64,000 nucleotides of DNA from Rugalucina vietnamica (Eukaryota > Mollusca > Bivalvia > Lucinida > Lucinidae): positions 46,494,997 through 46,558,996 of the forward strand of contig OZ024883.1 of the NCBI GenBank assembly GCA_964017185.1. The letters run 5' to 3'. Shown piece after piece: positions 21,384 through 33,671 of the stretch. The position numbers were made by a program, and so were the translations under genes. The notes under the pieces are model-generated. The model was given only the letters and a program-made list of their open reading frames with translations. It did not search any database and was not told the origin of the DNA. Every line of letters starts with the position of its first letter. Position 1 is the first letter of the stretch.

Positions 21384-24083
21384 TTATAAATTCAAACGTA
21401 AGTTAAGCATTAGATTGTCAGCCCAGGTATCGTAAGCATTCGCGATGTCCTCATCCATTTCTGCCACTGTGCCATTGCTGGTATCTACATGCAATGCATT
21501 TCCCTCGTATATATTGAATAACCAATAGCGAAAAGATGTATTGAATAGCCTATAGCTACGGCCACTTGGCATATATACAGATCTCTGTGTTTCAAAAATG
21601 TCCATATCTTCTTCCGGAATAAATGCAAATTGACCCCATGCAGTATGTATAATTTGGTACTCTCTTCCTTCAGTTTTCATGGCGCGAAGGAACATGTGAA
21701 CTCTTGCATTGTTAATTGCAAGAGGCACTCCTTTATGGCGATTCTGAATAAGACAGTTGGCTGAATTATTGAATTCCGGTGATTCATCATTTATATTTTG
21801 GGCATCTATTTGTTTTTTCATTTCTTCAATTACACATGATATGTCTATTTCCGTATCCCTTTGATTCTGTTCATGATTTATAGGTCCATTAGCTATGTTA
21901 TTGTTATTTAAATCGTTTCTTGAAATACAATTTTCATTTATATTTAAGCCACTTTTATGATTTTCGTCATTCAAAAATTTGTCAGTTTCCAGAACATCAG
22001 CATCATTTGTGGTTTCAGTGTATTTAATATGTTCATTCATTTCACAGGTATGGGTGGTATGGCTTGGTGAAGTGAGTCCACAACTAGGGCATAATTCTAG
22101 AGATGAGGTTTCTGCCATTGGAATTAAGCTGATATAGTGAAATTCGTGGAGATGACCAAGGTATATGTTTATATTGTCAGAACTTTCCACTGGTTCAATT
22201 ATTGTTGGTGGAGCGTCCAGAATACTTGATACAACAGTTATTCGCATATGAAATATATTAGCTGCAGCCATTAGTGTAAGGTAGTCCCCCCATGTTCCAT
22301 CCATTGATAACTCTGTAAGGTAGGAGTTCCAACCATTTCTATGGTGAATGAAATTTTCAAAATTAACAGTTACACCGTTAGATAATTGAAGTGAAGGGTT
22401 GGTTCTTAAAAATTCAACAATTCTATGCCTTATCTGTTGGTAATTAAGATCTATGCCATATGTCAATAATTGATGTGACAGTGCATAAAACATGCAGTTT
22501 CCGCCTCCTTGATTGTCAGAGTGAAATTCTAATGACATCCTTTGTGCATTACGTAATAAAGTTGATTGCCTGTTTTCTTCTGTTCTTTTAAGCTGAATTG
22601 TTTCAAGGATGTTTTTCTGCATCTGCTCGTAGCTTTCCATTAAACTTACTGGTGACTGTTTTCTAGATTCTTTCGTCTTTGGGGAGATTAATGATCTTGC
22701 CTTTGTTTTCTTTTTCTTTTCTTTTTCATAACTTCTGCTTGTAATATCATTTACTTTTATCCACTCCTTTGTTTTCTTTCCAACATGATTGATAAATTCT
22801 ACTTTGTATCTATAATTACTTGCATCGCTTTGACATATTACACCTTCAAATACCCGCGGTGCCTTGATACATTTTCCTCCTCGCTTTACTCTTGAATCTT
22901 TTCCATAAAACTTAATGTAAACTTCATCTCCATTATGATACTGGCTGGGTGGAAATTTCGCAAGGCGCCTATTGACCATTTTAGAACTTTCGCAGCTAGA
23001 CTTTAGAAAGGCTGATTTCCTTAAAGTATGTAAGATGGCAACATGTTCATTTACTTTATCTTCATCAATATTTATATTTTCAGTGTCAATCCATGGTGCG
23101 GTCTCAGTGTCAAGATCTTCTGAATTGTCTTCTGTTGTAAGTAAATGTTTCACATGGTTTGATGTTATCCCAAATAATAATTTATATGGAGATTGTCCAG
23201 TAATTCTATGTTTGCCTTCGTTGTATGTTTGTTGAAGCAGAGGCAGGGAAGTAACCCAATCACATTGTTTGTTCTTTTTAAGGGCAAATAGGTCTAGTCT
23301 AATTTTTTCTTTCCATGTTCTGTGAGATCTCTCATCTTTTCCTTGGCTCTGAGGATGGTTACTACTACTATGGATTAATTTGGTTTTTAACAGTTTACAT
23401 AGCCGTTGAAATGCTCCTTTGAACTCTCCACCCTGGTCAGTTTGAACGATTCTTGGGGGGCCAAATTCTAGGTATATCTTATACAATTCTAATGCAACGG
23501 TTTCAGCAGTTTTATCTGGAAGTGGTCTTAACCAAAGGAAGCGACTGAAAACATCTAGGACGGAAAGCACATATTGATACTTTATACTTCTGATTGTCAC
23601 AGCTATGGTTCTGAGATCGACAATGTCTACCTGATGGCGTTCCATAATATTTGATGCATCAACTGGTCGCAGTGGTGCAGCATTATTAAATCGAACTTGC
23701 CTTTGTCTATGCATATCCATTGAATTCAGTACACCTTGAATAGTTGTCTCGCCGACACCAAAGTAATGGCTTGCTATTCTGTCTTGTAGTTTCTTAGCCC
23801 CATCCCCGCTTGTACTGCTGTAAAATGACTTGATACAGTCTGACAGTTCATTAGAAGGCAGAACTATTTTTCCATTGACAACTATTCTTTGCAACTTCTT
23901 GCCGCGGTATGGGTCATGCACTGTTCTCTTTTCCATTTTGAAATGGCTCATCTTCTTGTATGCTTTCATGACGGAGCTTGACCTCTCTTTAACTGGTAAA
24001 GGCTTATCCCGAGATAGCAGGTCTAGTATGAGACTGTAATCTTCAGCAGAAATGGTTGGCACTCTATCGCGTGATGTTTTAGT
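21384..24083 (-). CDS. Integrase (DD35E) - OTU cysteine protease fusion protein
   Basis: The open frame is 921 codons counted from a methionine at 24149, but the first 22 residues look intronic. On the minus strand a pyrimidine-rich tract ends in ttacag just before codon ACT (acceptor at 24084-24086), so the exon probably starts at 24083 in phase 0. Residues below are numbered from that methionine. Residues 165-330 form a retroviral-type integrase core with D175, D238 and E273 (35-residue spacing). Residues about 402-465 resemble the small beta-rich domain that follows integrases. Residues 540-675 form an OTU fold with DNQGGGNC (D545, C552) and HEFH (H668/H671). A CPSC...HTC motif (687-702) may bind zinc. 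The C-terminal 120 residues are unrecognised. The usual HHCC zinc site before the core is not intact. It resembles KRBA2-like/Ginger-type transposon integrases, some of which carry OTU-like domains as I recall. It may be a transposase gene or a domesticated copy. The catalytic residues are intact with no frameshift. Confidence 0.85.
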   Translation of the reverse strand, partial: TKTSRDRVPTISAEDYSLILDLLSRDKPLPVKERSSSVMKAYKKMSHFKMEKRTVHDPYRGKKLQRIVVNGKIVLPSNELSDCIKSFYSSTSGDGAKKLQDRIASHYFGVGETTIQGVLNSMDMHRQRQVRFNNAAPLRPVDASNIMERHQVDIVDLRTIAVTIRSIKYQYVLSVLDVFSRFLWLRPLPDKTAETVALELYKIYLEFGPPRIVQTDQGGEFKGAFQRLCKLLKTKLIHSSSNHPQSQGKDERSHRTWKEKIRLDLFALKKNKQCDWVTSLPLLQQTYNEGKHRITGQSPYKLLFGITSNHVKHLLTTEDNSEDLDTETAPWIDTENINIDEDKVNEHVAILHTLRKSAFLKSSCESSKMVNRRLAKFPPSQYHNGDEVYIKFYGKDSRVKRGGKCIKAPRVFEGVICQSDASNYRYKVEFINHVGKKTKEWIKVNDITSRSYEKEKKKKTKARSLISPKTKESRKQSPVSLMESYEQMQKNILETIQLKRTEENRQSTLLRNAQRMSLEFHSDNQGGGNCMFYALSHQLLTYGIDLNYQQIRHRIVEFLRTNPSLQLSNGVTVNFENFIHHRNGWNSYLTELSMDGTWGDYLTLMAAANIFHMRITVVSSILDAPPTIIEPVESSDNINIYLGHLHEFHYISLIPMAETSSLELCPSCGLTSPSHTTHTCEMNEHIKYTETTNDADVLETDKFLNDENHKSGLNINENCISRNDLNNNNIANGPINHEQNQRDTEIDISCVIEEMKKQIDAQNINDESPEFNNSANCLIQNRHKGVPLAINNARVHMFLRAMKTEGREYQIIHTAWGQFAFIPEEDMDIFETQRSVYMPSGRSYRLFNTSFRYWLFNIYEGNALHVDTSNGTVAEMDEDIANAYDTWADNLMLNLRLNL

Positions 24084-24202
24084 CTGTAACGAAATCAATA
24101 TAGGAAAATTTAAATTAAAATTTAGGAACAAAATCACCAGTATGAACATTGAGTATCCAATTAAGGAGGTAAAAGCAAGACATTGTTGATCATCAGTGAC
24201 GA

Positions 24203-27200
24203 AGTGTATAGACTTAGGGAGACATTTGATAACCGGTGAGATTGGTAACGAGACGCTATGAGAAGTGTATAGACTTAGGGAGAGATAAGATCACCAGTGA
24301 GATTGGTAAGTGGACTCTGGGAGAAGTGTATAGACTTAGGGAGAGATAGGATCACCGGTGAGATTGGTAAGTGGACTCTGGGAGAAGTGTATAGACTAAG
24401 GGAGAGATAAGATCACCAGTGAGATTGGTAACTGGACTCTGGGAGAAGTGTATAGACTTAGGGAGAGATAAGATCACCAATAGGATTGGTAACTGGGCCC
24501 TGGGAGAAGTGTAGATTTAGGGAGAGATAGGATCATCGGTGAGATTGGTAAGTGGACTCTGGGAGAAGTGTGTAGACTAAGGGAGAGATAGGATCACCGG
24601 TGAGATTGGTAAGTGGATTCTGGGAGAAGTGTATAGACTTAGGGAGAGAAAAGATCACCAGTGAGATTGGTAAGTGAACTCTGGGAGAAGTGTATAGACT
24701 TAGGGAGAGATAAGATCACCAGTGAGATTGGTAAGTGGACTCTTGGAGAAGTGTATAGACTTAAGGAGATATAAGATCACCAGTAAGATTGGTAAGTGGA
24801 CTCTGGGAGAAAGGAATAGACTTAGGGAGAGATAAGATAACCAGTGAGATTGGTAAATGGACTCTGGGAGAAGTGTATAGACTTAGGATAAGATCACCAG
24901 TAAGATAGGTAACTGGACTCTGGGAGAAGTGTGTAGACTTAGGGAGAGATAAGATCACCAATGAGATTGGTAAGTAGAATCTGGGAGAAGTGTAAGTGAG
25001 ATTTGTAACCGGACTCTGAGAGAAGTGTATAGACTTAAAAAGATCACCAGTGAGATTGTTAAGTTGACTCTGGGAGAAGTGTATAGACTAAGGGAGAGAT
25101 AAGATCACCAGTGAGATTGATAAGTGGACTCTGGGAGAAGTGTATAGACTTAGGGTGAGATAAGATCACCAGTGAGATTGCTTACTGGACTCTGGGAGAA
25201 GTGTATAGACTTAGGGAGACATAAGATCACCGGTGAGATTGGTAACTGGACTCTGGGAGAAGTGTATAGACTTAGGGAGAGATTAGATCACCAGTGAGAT
25301 TGGTAACTGGACTCTGGGAGAAGTGTATAGACTAAGGGAGAGATAAGATCAGCAGTGAGATTGGTAAGTAGAATCTGGGAGAAGTGTAAGTGAGATTTGT
25401 AACCGGACTCTGAGAGAAGTGTATAGACTTTAAGAGAGATAAGATCAACATTGAGATTGTTAAGTTGACTCTGGGAGAAGTGTATAGACTTAGGGTGAGA
25501 TAAGATCACCAGTGAGATTGGTAACTGGACTCTGGGAGAAGTGCATAGACTTAGGGTGAGATAAGATCACCAGTGAGATTTGTAACTGGACCCTGGGAGA
25601 AGTGTATAGACTTAGGGAGAGATAAGATCACCAGTGTGATTGGTAACTGGACTCTGGGAGAAGTGCACAGACTTAGGGAGAGATAAGATCACCAATGACT
25701 CTGGGAGAAGTGTATAGATTTAGGGTGAGATAAGATCACTATTGGGATTGGTAACTGGACCCTGGGAGAAGTGTATAGACTTAGGGAGAGATAAGATCAC
25801 CAGTGAGATTGGTAACTGGACTCTGGGAGAAGTGTATAGACTTAGGGAGAGATAAGATCACCAGTGAGATTGGTAACTCGACTCTGGGAGAAGTGCATAG
25901 ACTTAGGGAGAGATAAGATTAACAGTGAGATTGGTAAATGGACTCTGGGAGAAGTGTATGGGCTAAGGGAGATATAAGATCACTAGTGAGATTGGTAAGT
26001 GGACCCTGGGAGAAGTGTATAGACTTAGGGAGAGATAAGATCACCAGTGAGATTGTTAACTGGACTCTGGGAGAAGTGTATAGACTTAGGGAGAGATAAG
26101 ATCATCAGTGAGATTGTTAACTGGACTCTGGGAGAATTGCATAGACTTAGGGAAATATAAGATAACCAGTGAGATTGGTAAATGGACTCTGGGAGAAGTG
26201 TATGGACTTAGGGAGATATAAGATAACCAGTGAGATTGGTAAGTAGACTCTGGGAGAAGTGTATATACTTAGGGAGAGATAAGATCACCAGTGATATTGT
26301 TAACTGGACTCTGGGAGAAGTGTATAGACTTAGGGAGAGATAAGATCACTTGTGAGATTCGTAACTGGACTCTGGGAGAAGTGTATAGACTTAGGGAGAG
26401 ATAAGATCACCGGTGAGATTGGTAACTGGACTCTGGGAGAAGTGTATAGACTTAGGGAGAGATAGGATCACCGGTGAGATTGTTAACTGGACTCTGGGAG
26501 AAGTGTATAGACTTAGGGAGAGACAAGATTACCGGTGAGATTAGTAACTGGACTTTGGGAGAAGTGTATAGACTTAGGGAGAGATAAGATCACCAGTGAA
26601 ATTGGTAACTGGACCCTGGGAGAAGTGTATAGACTTAGGGAGAGAAAAGATTACCGGTGAGATTGGTAACTGGTCTTTGGTAGAAGTGTATAGACTTAAG
26701 GAGAGATAAGATCACTAGTGAGATTGTTAACTGGACTCTGGGAGAAGTGTATAGATTTAGGGAGAGATAAGATCACCAGTGAGATTGTTAACTGGACTCT
26801 GGGAGAAGTGCATAGACTTAGGGAGATATAAGATAACCAGTGAGATTGGTAAATGGACTCTGGGAGAAGTGTATGGACTTAGGGAGATATAAGATCACCA
26901 GTGAGATTGGTAAGTAGACTCTGGGAGAAGTGTATATACTTAGTGAGAGATAAGATCACCAGTGATATTGTTAACTGGACTCTGGGAGAAGTGTGTAGAC
27001 TTAGGGAGAGATAAGATCACTTGTGAGATTCGTAACTGGACTCTGGGAGAAGTGTATAGACTTAGGGAGAGATAAGATCACCGGTGAGATTGGTAACTGG
27101 ACTCTGGGAGAAGTGTATAGACTTAGGGAGAGATAGGATCACCGGTGAGATTGTTAACTGGACTCTGGGAGAAGTGTATAGACTTAGGGAGAGAAAAGAT

Positions 27201-30200
27201 TACTGGTGAGATTAGTAACTGGACTTTGGGAGAAGTGTATAGACTTAGGGAGAGATAAGATTACCGGTGAGATTGGTAACTGGTCTTTGGGAGAAGTGTA
27301 TAGACTTAGGGAGAGATAAGATCACTAGTGAGATTGTTAACTGGACTCTGGGAGAAGTGTATAGATTTAGGGAGAGATAAGATCACCAGTGAGATTGGCA
27401 ACTCGACCCTGGGAGAAGTGTAGGGAGAGAAAAGATTACCGGTGAGATTGTTAACTGGACTCTGGGAGAAGTGTATAGACTTAGGGAGAGAAAAGATTAC
27501 CGGTGAGATTGGTAACTGGACTTTGGGAAAAGTGTATAGACTTAGGGAGAGATAAGATCACCTGTGAGATTGGTAACTGGACTCTGGGAGAAGTGTATAG
27601 ACTTAGGGAGAGATAAGATCACCAATAGGATTGGTAACTGGACCCTGGGAGAAGTGTATAGACTTAGGAACAGATAAGATCACCAGTGAGATTGGTAACT
27701 GGACTCTGGGAGAAGTGCATAGACTTAGGGAGAGATAAGATAACCAGTGAGATTGGTAAATGGACTCTGGGAGAAGTGTATGGGCTAAGGGAGATACAAG
27801 ATCACTAGTGAGATTGGTAAGTGGACTCTGGGAGAAGTGTATAGACTTAGGGAGAGATAAGATCACCAGTGTGATTGGTAACTGGACTCTGGGAGAAGTG
27901 TATAGACTTAGGGAGAGATAAGATCACCAGTGAGATTGGTATCTGGACTCTGGAAGAAGTGTATAGACTTAGGGAGAGATAAGATCACCAGTGAGATTGG
28001 TAACTGGACCCTGGGAGAAGTGTATAGACTTAGGGAGAGATAAGATCACCAGTGAGATTGGTAACTGGACTCTGGGAGAAGTGTATAGACTTAGGGAGAG
28101 GTAAGATCACCAGTGAGATTGTTAACTGGACTCTGGGAGAAGTGTATAGACTTAGGGAGAGATAAGATCACCAGTGAGATTGCTAACTGGACTCTGGGAG
28201 AAGTGTATAGACTTAGGGAGAGATAAGATCACCAGTGAGATTGGTAACTGGACTCTGGGAGAAGTGTATAGACTTAGGGAGAGATAAGATCACCAGTGAG
28301 ATTGGTAAGTAGACTCTGGGAGAAGTGTATATACTTAGGGAGAGATAAGATCACCAGTGATATTGTTAACTGGACTCTGGGAGAAGTGTATAGACTTAGG
28401 GAGAGATAATATCACTTGTGAGATTCGTAACTGGACTCTGGGAGAAGTGTATAGACTTAGGGAGAGATAAGATCACCGGTGAGATTGGTAACTGGACTCT
28501 GGGAGAAGTGTATAGACTTAGGGAGAGATAGGATCACCTGTGAGATTGTTAACTGGACTCTGGGAGAAGTGTATAGACTTAGGGAGAGAAAAGATTACCG
28601 GTGAGATTAGTAACTGGACTTTGGGAGAAGTGTATAGACTTAGGGAGAGATAAGATCACCAGTGAAATTGGTAACTGGACCCTGGGAGAAGTGTATAGAC
28701 TAAGGGAGAGAAAAGATTACCGGTGAGATTGGTAACTGGTCTTTGGGAGAAGTGTATAGACTTAGGGAGAGATAAGATCACTAGTGAGATTGTTAACTGG
28801 ACTCTGGGAGAAGTGTATAGATTTAGGGAGAGATAAGATCACGAGTGAGATTGGTAACTGGACTCTGGGAGAAGTGTATAGACTTAGGGAGAGATAAGAT
28901 CACCAGTGAGATTGTTTACTGGACTCTGGGAGAAGTGCATAGACTTAGGGAGATATAAGATAACAAGTGAGATTGGTAAATGGACTCTGGGAGAAGTGTA
29001 TGGACTTAGGGAGATATAAGATCACCAGTGAGATTGGTAAGTAGACTCTGGGAGAAGTGTATATACTTAGGGTGAGATAAGATCACCAGTGATATTGTTA
29101 ACTGGACTCTGGGAGAAGTGTATAGACTTAGGGAGAGATAAGATCACTTGTGAGATTCGTAACTGGACTCTGGGAGAAGTGTATAGACTTAGGGAGAGAT
29201 AAGATCACCGGTGAGATTGGTAACTGGACTCTGGGAGAAGTGTATAGACTTAGGGAGAGATAGGATCACCGGTGAGATTGTTAACTGGACTCTGGGAGAA
29301 GTGTATAGACTTAGAGAGAGAAAAGATTACCGCTGAGATTAGTAACTGGACTTTGGGAGAAGTGTATAGACTTAGGGAGAGATAAGATCATCAGTGAAAT
29401 TGGTAACTGGACCCTGGGAGAAGTGTATAGACTTAGGGAGAGGAAAAATTACCGGTGAGATTGGTAACTGGTCTTTGGGAGAAGTCAGGGTTCGCGCTAG
29501 GATATATTTTTCTTTCGCCATCACTTTCGCCATTTGAGATTTATTTTCGCCATTTTCTTGAAGTTTGAGCCAAATCTTGGCCATTTTTTCGCCAAGAGGA
29601 CACATCTCACTCAGCTCCTTGCTCACTTAATCCCCCAAATATTTTGTTTGCCCTTTTTACCTTGGTCTCTCCAGTTCCCTAAAAATACATATTGCCCTTC
29701 TCACCCAAGTCCCATACATGCTACATGTACTAAGTTATATTTCAACAGTAGATCCAGGTAATGTAATTATGAATTTCCAACTGATTTGAAGGGCAGGTGT
29801 AGACTGAGATCCCTATACATATAGTTTGGGAAAATATGTTTTATAAAGCTTGTTCTTGTATTTGTAAACAAGGGGAACAACTACTAAAACTATTAGTTTA
29901 TGCTTGTACAAAATCAAGAAACAAACTTTTAAGATTAGTAGACAGATTGAAATATTAAAATTCATATACTTTAATAGAAAAAAAAAAATAAATGACACTC
30001 TACAAAATCAAGAGTTAAAGCTATAAAATAAATGCATGGGTAAAGTTGAGTTGCTGATTCTAAAAAGAATCTGTTTCATTTTTAAATGGTATATATTGAC
30101 ATTTCCCCCTCATCTGCACTCAAACATTATATCAACACTAACACGCTGGTGACAGTCTACCTCGTTACCGGATCACGTGCGCCAAGCTTGTTATGCAGTA

Positions 30201-32027
30201 CACGCCTGAAGACACAAGGTCAGAAATGACACCTGTCAATTGAATGCTTTAGCAACACACTGCAACACTTGAATAAACACTGATAAAGAATAGGATTATC
30301 TCTATTGTAGATGCGAATATACAGGTAATCAAATGATGGTTTTCAGTGGAAAACAATGGCTTTTTGGCTGGACAAAGTGGCTCTATATATTCGCCATTTA
30401 TTTTCGCCAAAGTCAAATTTTAGGAGCCAAAAAATAAAAATCTTCGCAAATGGCGACGATGGCGACCGCTAGCGCGAACCCTGGAGAAGTGTATAGACTT
30501 AGGGAGAGATAAGATCACTAGTGAGATTGTTAACTGGACTATGGGAGAAGTGTATAGATTTAGGGAGAGATAAGATCACCAGTGAGATTGGTAACTCGAC
30601 CCTGGGAGAAGTGTAAAGACTTAGGGAGAGAAAAGATTACCGGTGAGATTGTTAACTGGACTCTGGGAGAAGTGTATACACTTAGGGAGAGAAAAGATTA
30701 CCGGTGAGATTGGTAACTGGACTTTGGGAGAAGTGTATAGACTTAGGGAGAGATAAGATCACCTGTGAGATTGGTAACTGGACTCTGGGAGAAGTGTATA
30801 GACTTAGGGAGAGATAAGATCACAAATAGGATTGGTAACTGGACCCTGGGAGATGTGTATAGACTTAGGAACAGATAAGATCACCAGTGAGATTGGTAAC
30901 TGGACTCTGGGAGAAGTGCATAGACTTAGGGAGAGATAAGATAACCAGTGAGATTGGTAAATGGACTCTGGGAGAAGTGTATGGGCTAAGGGAGATATAA
31001 GATCACTAGTGAGATTGGTAAGTGGACTCTGGGAGAAGTGTATAGACTTAGGGAGAGATAAGATCACCAGTGAGATTGGTAACTGGACCCTGGGAGAAGT
31101 GTATAGACTTAGGGAGAGATAAGATCACCAGTGTGATTGGTAACTGGACTCTGGGAGAAGTGTATAGACTTAGGGAGAGATAAGATCACCAGTGAGATTG
31201 GTATCTGGACTCTGGGAGAAGTGTATAGACTTAGTTAGAGATAAGATCACCAGTGAGATTGGTAACTGGACCCTGGGAGAAGTGTATTGACTTAGGGAGA
31301 GATAAGATCACCAGTGAGATTGGTAACTGGACTCTGGGAGAAGTGTATAGACTTAGGGAGAGGTAAGATCACCAGTGAGATTGTTAACTGGACTCTGGGA
31401 GAAGTGTATAGACTAAGGGAGAGATAAGATCACCAGTGAGATTGGTAACTGGACTCTGGGAGAAGTGTATAGACTTTGGGAGAGATAAGATCACCAGTGA
31501 GATTGGTAACTGGACTCTGGATGAAGTGTATAGACTTAGGGAGAGATAAGATCACCAGTGAGATTGGTAACTGGACTCTGGGAGAAGTGTATAGACTTAG
31601 GGAGAGATAAGATCACCAGTGTGATTGGTAACTGGACCCTGGGAGAAGTGTATAGACTTAGGGAGAGATAAGATCACCAGTGTGATTGGTAACTGGACCC
31701 TGGGAGAAGTGTATAGACTTAGGGAGAGATAAGATCACCAGTGTGATTGGTAACTGGACTCTGGGAGAAGTGTATAGACTTAGGGAGAGATAAGATTACC
31801 AGTGTGATTGGTAACTGGACTCTGGGAGAAGTTTATTAGATCATCTGTAAGATTGATAACTGGACTCTGGGAGAAGTGTTTAGACTTAGTGAGAGATAAG
31901 ATTACCGTTGAGATTGGTAACTGGACTCAGGGAGAAGCGTATAGACTTGGGGAGAGATAAGATCACCATTGAGATTGGTAACTGGACTCTGTTAGAAGTA
32001 TATAGACTTAGGGAGAGATAAGATCAC
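24203..32027. repeat. 61-bp satellite array with higher-order structure
   Basis: The monomer is marked by 'gtatagacttagggagag', 'ataagatcaccagtgag' and 'attggtaactggactctggg', and repeats every 61 bp. Some 110 copies occur, excluding the element at 29486-30483. Variant monomers recur at multiples of 61: the 'cacttgtgagattcg' variant at 26351, 27022, 28417 and 29149 gives spacings of 671 (11 units) and 732 (12 units). The short minus-strand frames here are repeat shadows. Confidence 0.95.
29486..30483. mobile_element. 998-bp TIR element inserted in the 61-bp array
   Basis: CAGGGTTCGCGCTAG at the left faces CTAGCGCGAACCCTG at the right, and both ends continue into 'tttcgccat'-like motifs. The flanks share GAGAAGT (29479-29485, 30484-30490), 7 bp, or 8 bp (GGAGAAGT) if the last G belongs to the target. 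Removing it restores a 61-bp monomer. This is hAT- or P-like by termini; no transposase frame. Confidence 0.9.
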
Positions 32028-32404
32028 AGTCTCAACACTGACTGCATGGTACCTGATGTACAGTACTTGTCTATACACTGACTGCATGGCACCTAGGGGA
32101 CAGTTCTTTTTCCTACTCTTATGGTACCTAGGAGACAGTACTTATATCTACACTGACTGCATGTTACCTAGTGGACAGTACTTGTCTCTACACTGACTGC
32201 ATGGTACCTAGGGTACAGTACTTGTCTCTACACTGACTGAATGGTACCTGGGGGACAGTACTTGTCTCTACACTGACTGCATGGTAACTGGTGGACAGTA
32301 CTTGTCTCTACACTGACTGCATGGTACCTAGGAGACAGTTCTTGTCTCTACACTGACTGCATGGTACCTAGTGGACAGTACTTGTCTATACACTGACTGC
32401 ATGG
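32028..32404. repeat. 40-bp satellite, left block
   Basis: About nine copies of the 40-bp monomer ('actgactgcatggtacct' + 'agtacttgtctctac') directly abut the last 61-bp monomer. The block is continuous in register with 40291 once the 7.9-kb element is removed. Confidence 0.95.
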
Positions 32405-32422
32405 TACAGGCCAACTTCGCTA

Positions 32423-33326
32423 TCTCGAAATCAAGGGGAAAGGGGAAAACACTTCGAGTTTTCCGAAGTTCGAGATAAGCAAATTGAGACAAAAAAGCTC
32501 AACTCTCTCACATTCTCGGACTGAGTGGTTCTTTCGTTTTCCACCATGTTTACTCTATCGATAGTGATTTCAAACATACAGAAAACGTCAGGAATTATCA
32601 AATCATTTGTCATTCTTGACTTTTTCATATACTGTATTTTTGCTAAAAAAGGGACGCATGTCATGGCCGGATGTTTGGAGAGCACTCTGCTACTCAATTA
32701 TGACACTAATTTTGAGACGATATTATAACAGTTACAGAATGCTTCTGATAGCTAACATAAAACGCCGCTGCTTAACAGTGTTCAAACAATTAAATTTCAA
32801 AGGTGCCGATAATTGCTCAAGTGTTATGGTTCAAGGTCAATTAGTTTACACAAAGCTTCCGACCAAATCAATTAACCCCATTGTTGTGTGTTATCGGACT
32901 TGTGGCATTGTGAAAATGAAACTAAAATTATGCTGGATTAAATGACAAATTTCTGTGGATTAAAAATCCATTATAGTTAAATTTCTTTGTCTTTTGTTTT
33001 CGGACTTGGTATCAATTTACTAATGTGGAAAACGCAGTTCCGAAAATTGACTTTTTATTCTCTACATCTTTTTTTTTTTTCTCTTCTTCTTTGCTGTTCA
33101 TGAAGTCTGACCGATAATTTTTTACTTCGAAGTTCGACATAGGAAGGGTGAAACTAATAGTATTTTTTCTGTGGGGAGCAAATTATCACTTCGACACAGC
33201 CGAGTTTTCGTCATAACCAAGTTCGACACAAGCAAGGTTAAAATACAATAACATATAGGGAGAGAGGCTCGGGAGTGAGTGATCACTTCGACATAAGTGG
33301 GTTTTTCGAGACAACCGAGTTTGAGA
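32423..33326. mobile_element. Nested insert within the left TIR of the 7.9-kb element
   Basis: The segment interrupts the outer TIR between CGCTA and GTGGTCC and is flanked by TA on both sides (32421-32422, 33327-33328). Its ends are inverted: TCTCGAAATC against GTTTGAGA. Words such as 'acttcga' and 'ttcgagataag' recur near both ends, as in pogo/Tigger-type TIRs. The right TIR of the host element lacks the segment. The interior has only chance frames (largest 112 codons). Confidence 0.6.
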
Positions 33327-33671
33327 TAGTGGTCCATGAGCCAATACCGTAAATTTTGGGGGTCGGTACCATCTGGCCTGAACAAACCCCCTTATGATTT
33401 TCATGTAGGACTATGTTTGTAGACTTGTAAAAAATCGGGGGGACTTGCATTGCTGGTAGCTTTAATGGTGAAACGACACGTTATTTACGATACCCCATAA
33501 TTTAAAAAACGTCTTTTTAACACAAAAAACGGTAGGGAATAGTCTTCTAGCCATCCATATCCCCCTTTCCTCCCCAAGGGAAATTTCTACACTATTATTC
33601 TCTAAAAGTACCTTGAAAAAGCTATCAAATCCTGTTTTCTGCCATCTGAAAGTCGAGGCGTTTGCGTTTTT

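Noticed and set aside
24761-31067. Minus-strand frames of 66-88 codons in the 61-bp array
   Set aside because: Repeat shadows of the 61-bp monomer; the peptides merely cycle the same words.
33186-33404. Overlapping 87- and 72-codon minus-strand frames
   Set aside because: They straddle the boundary of the nested insert and the TIR of the 7.9-kb element; no domain and no splice context.
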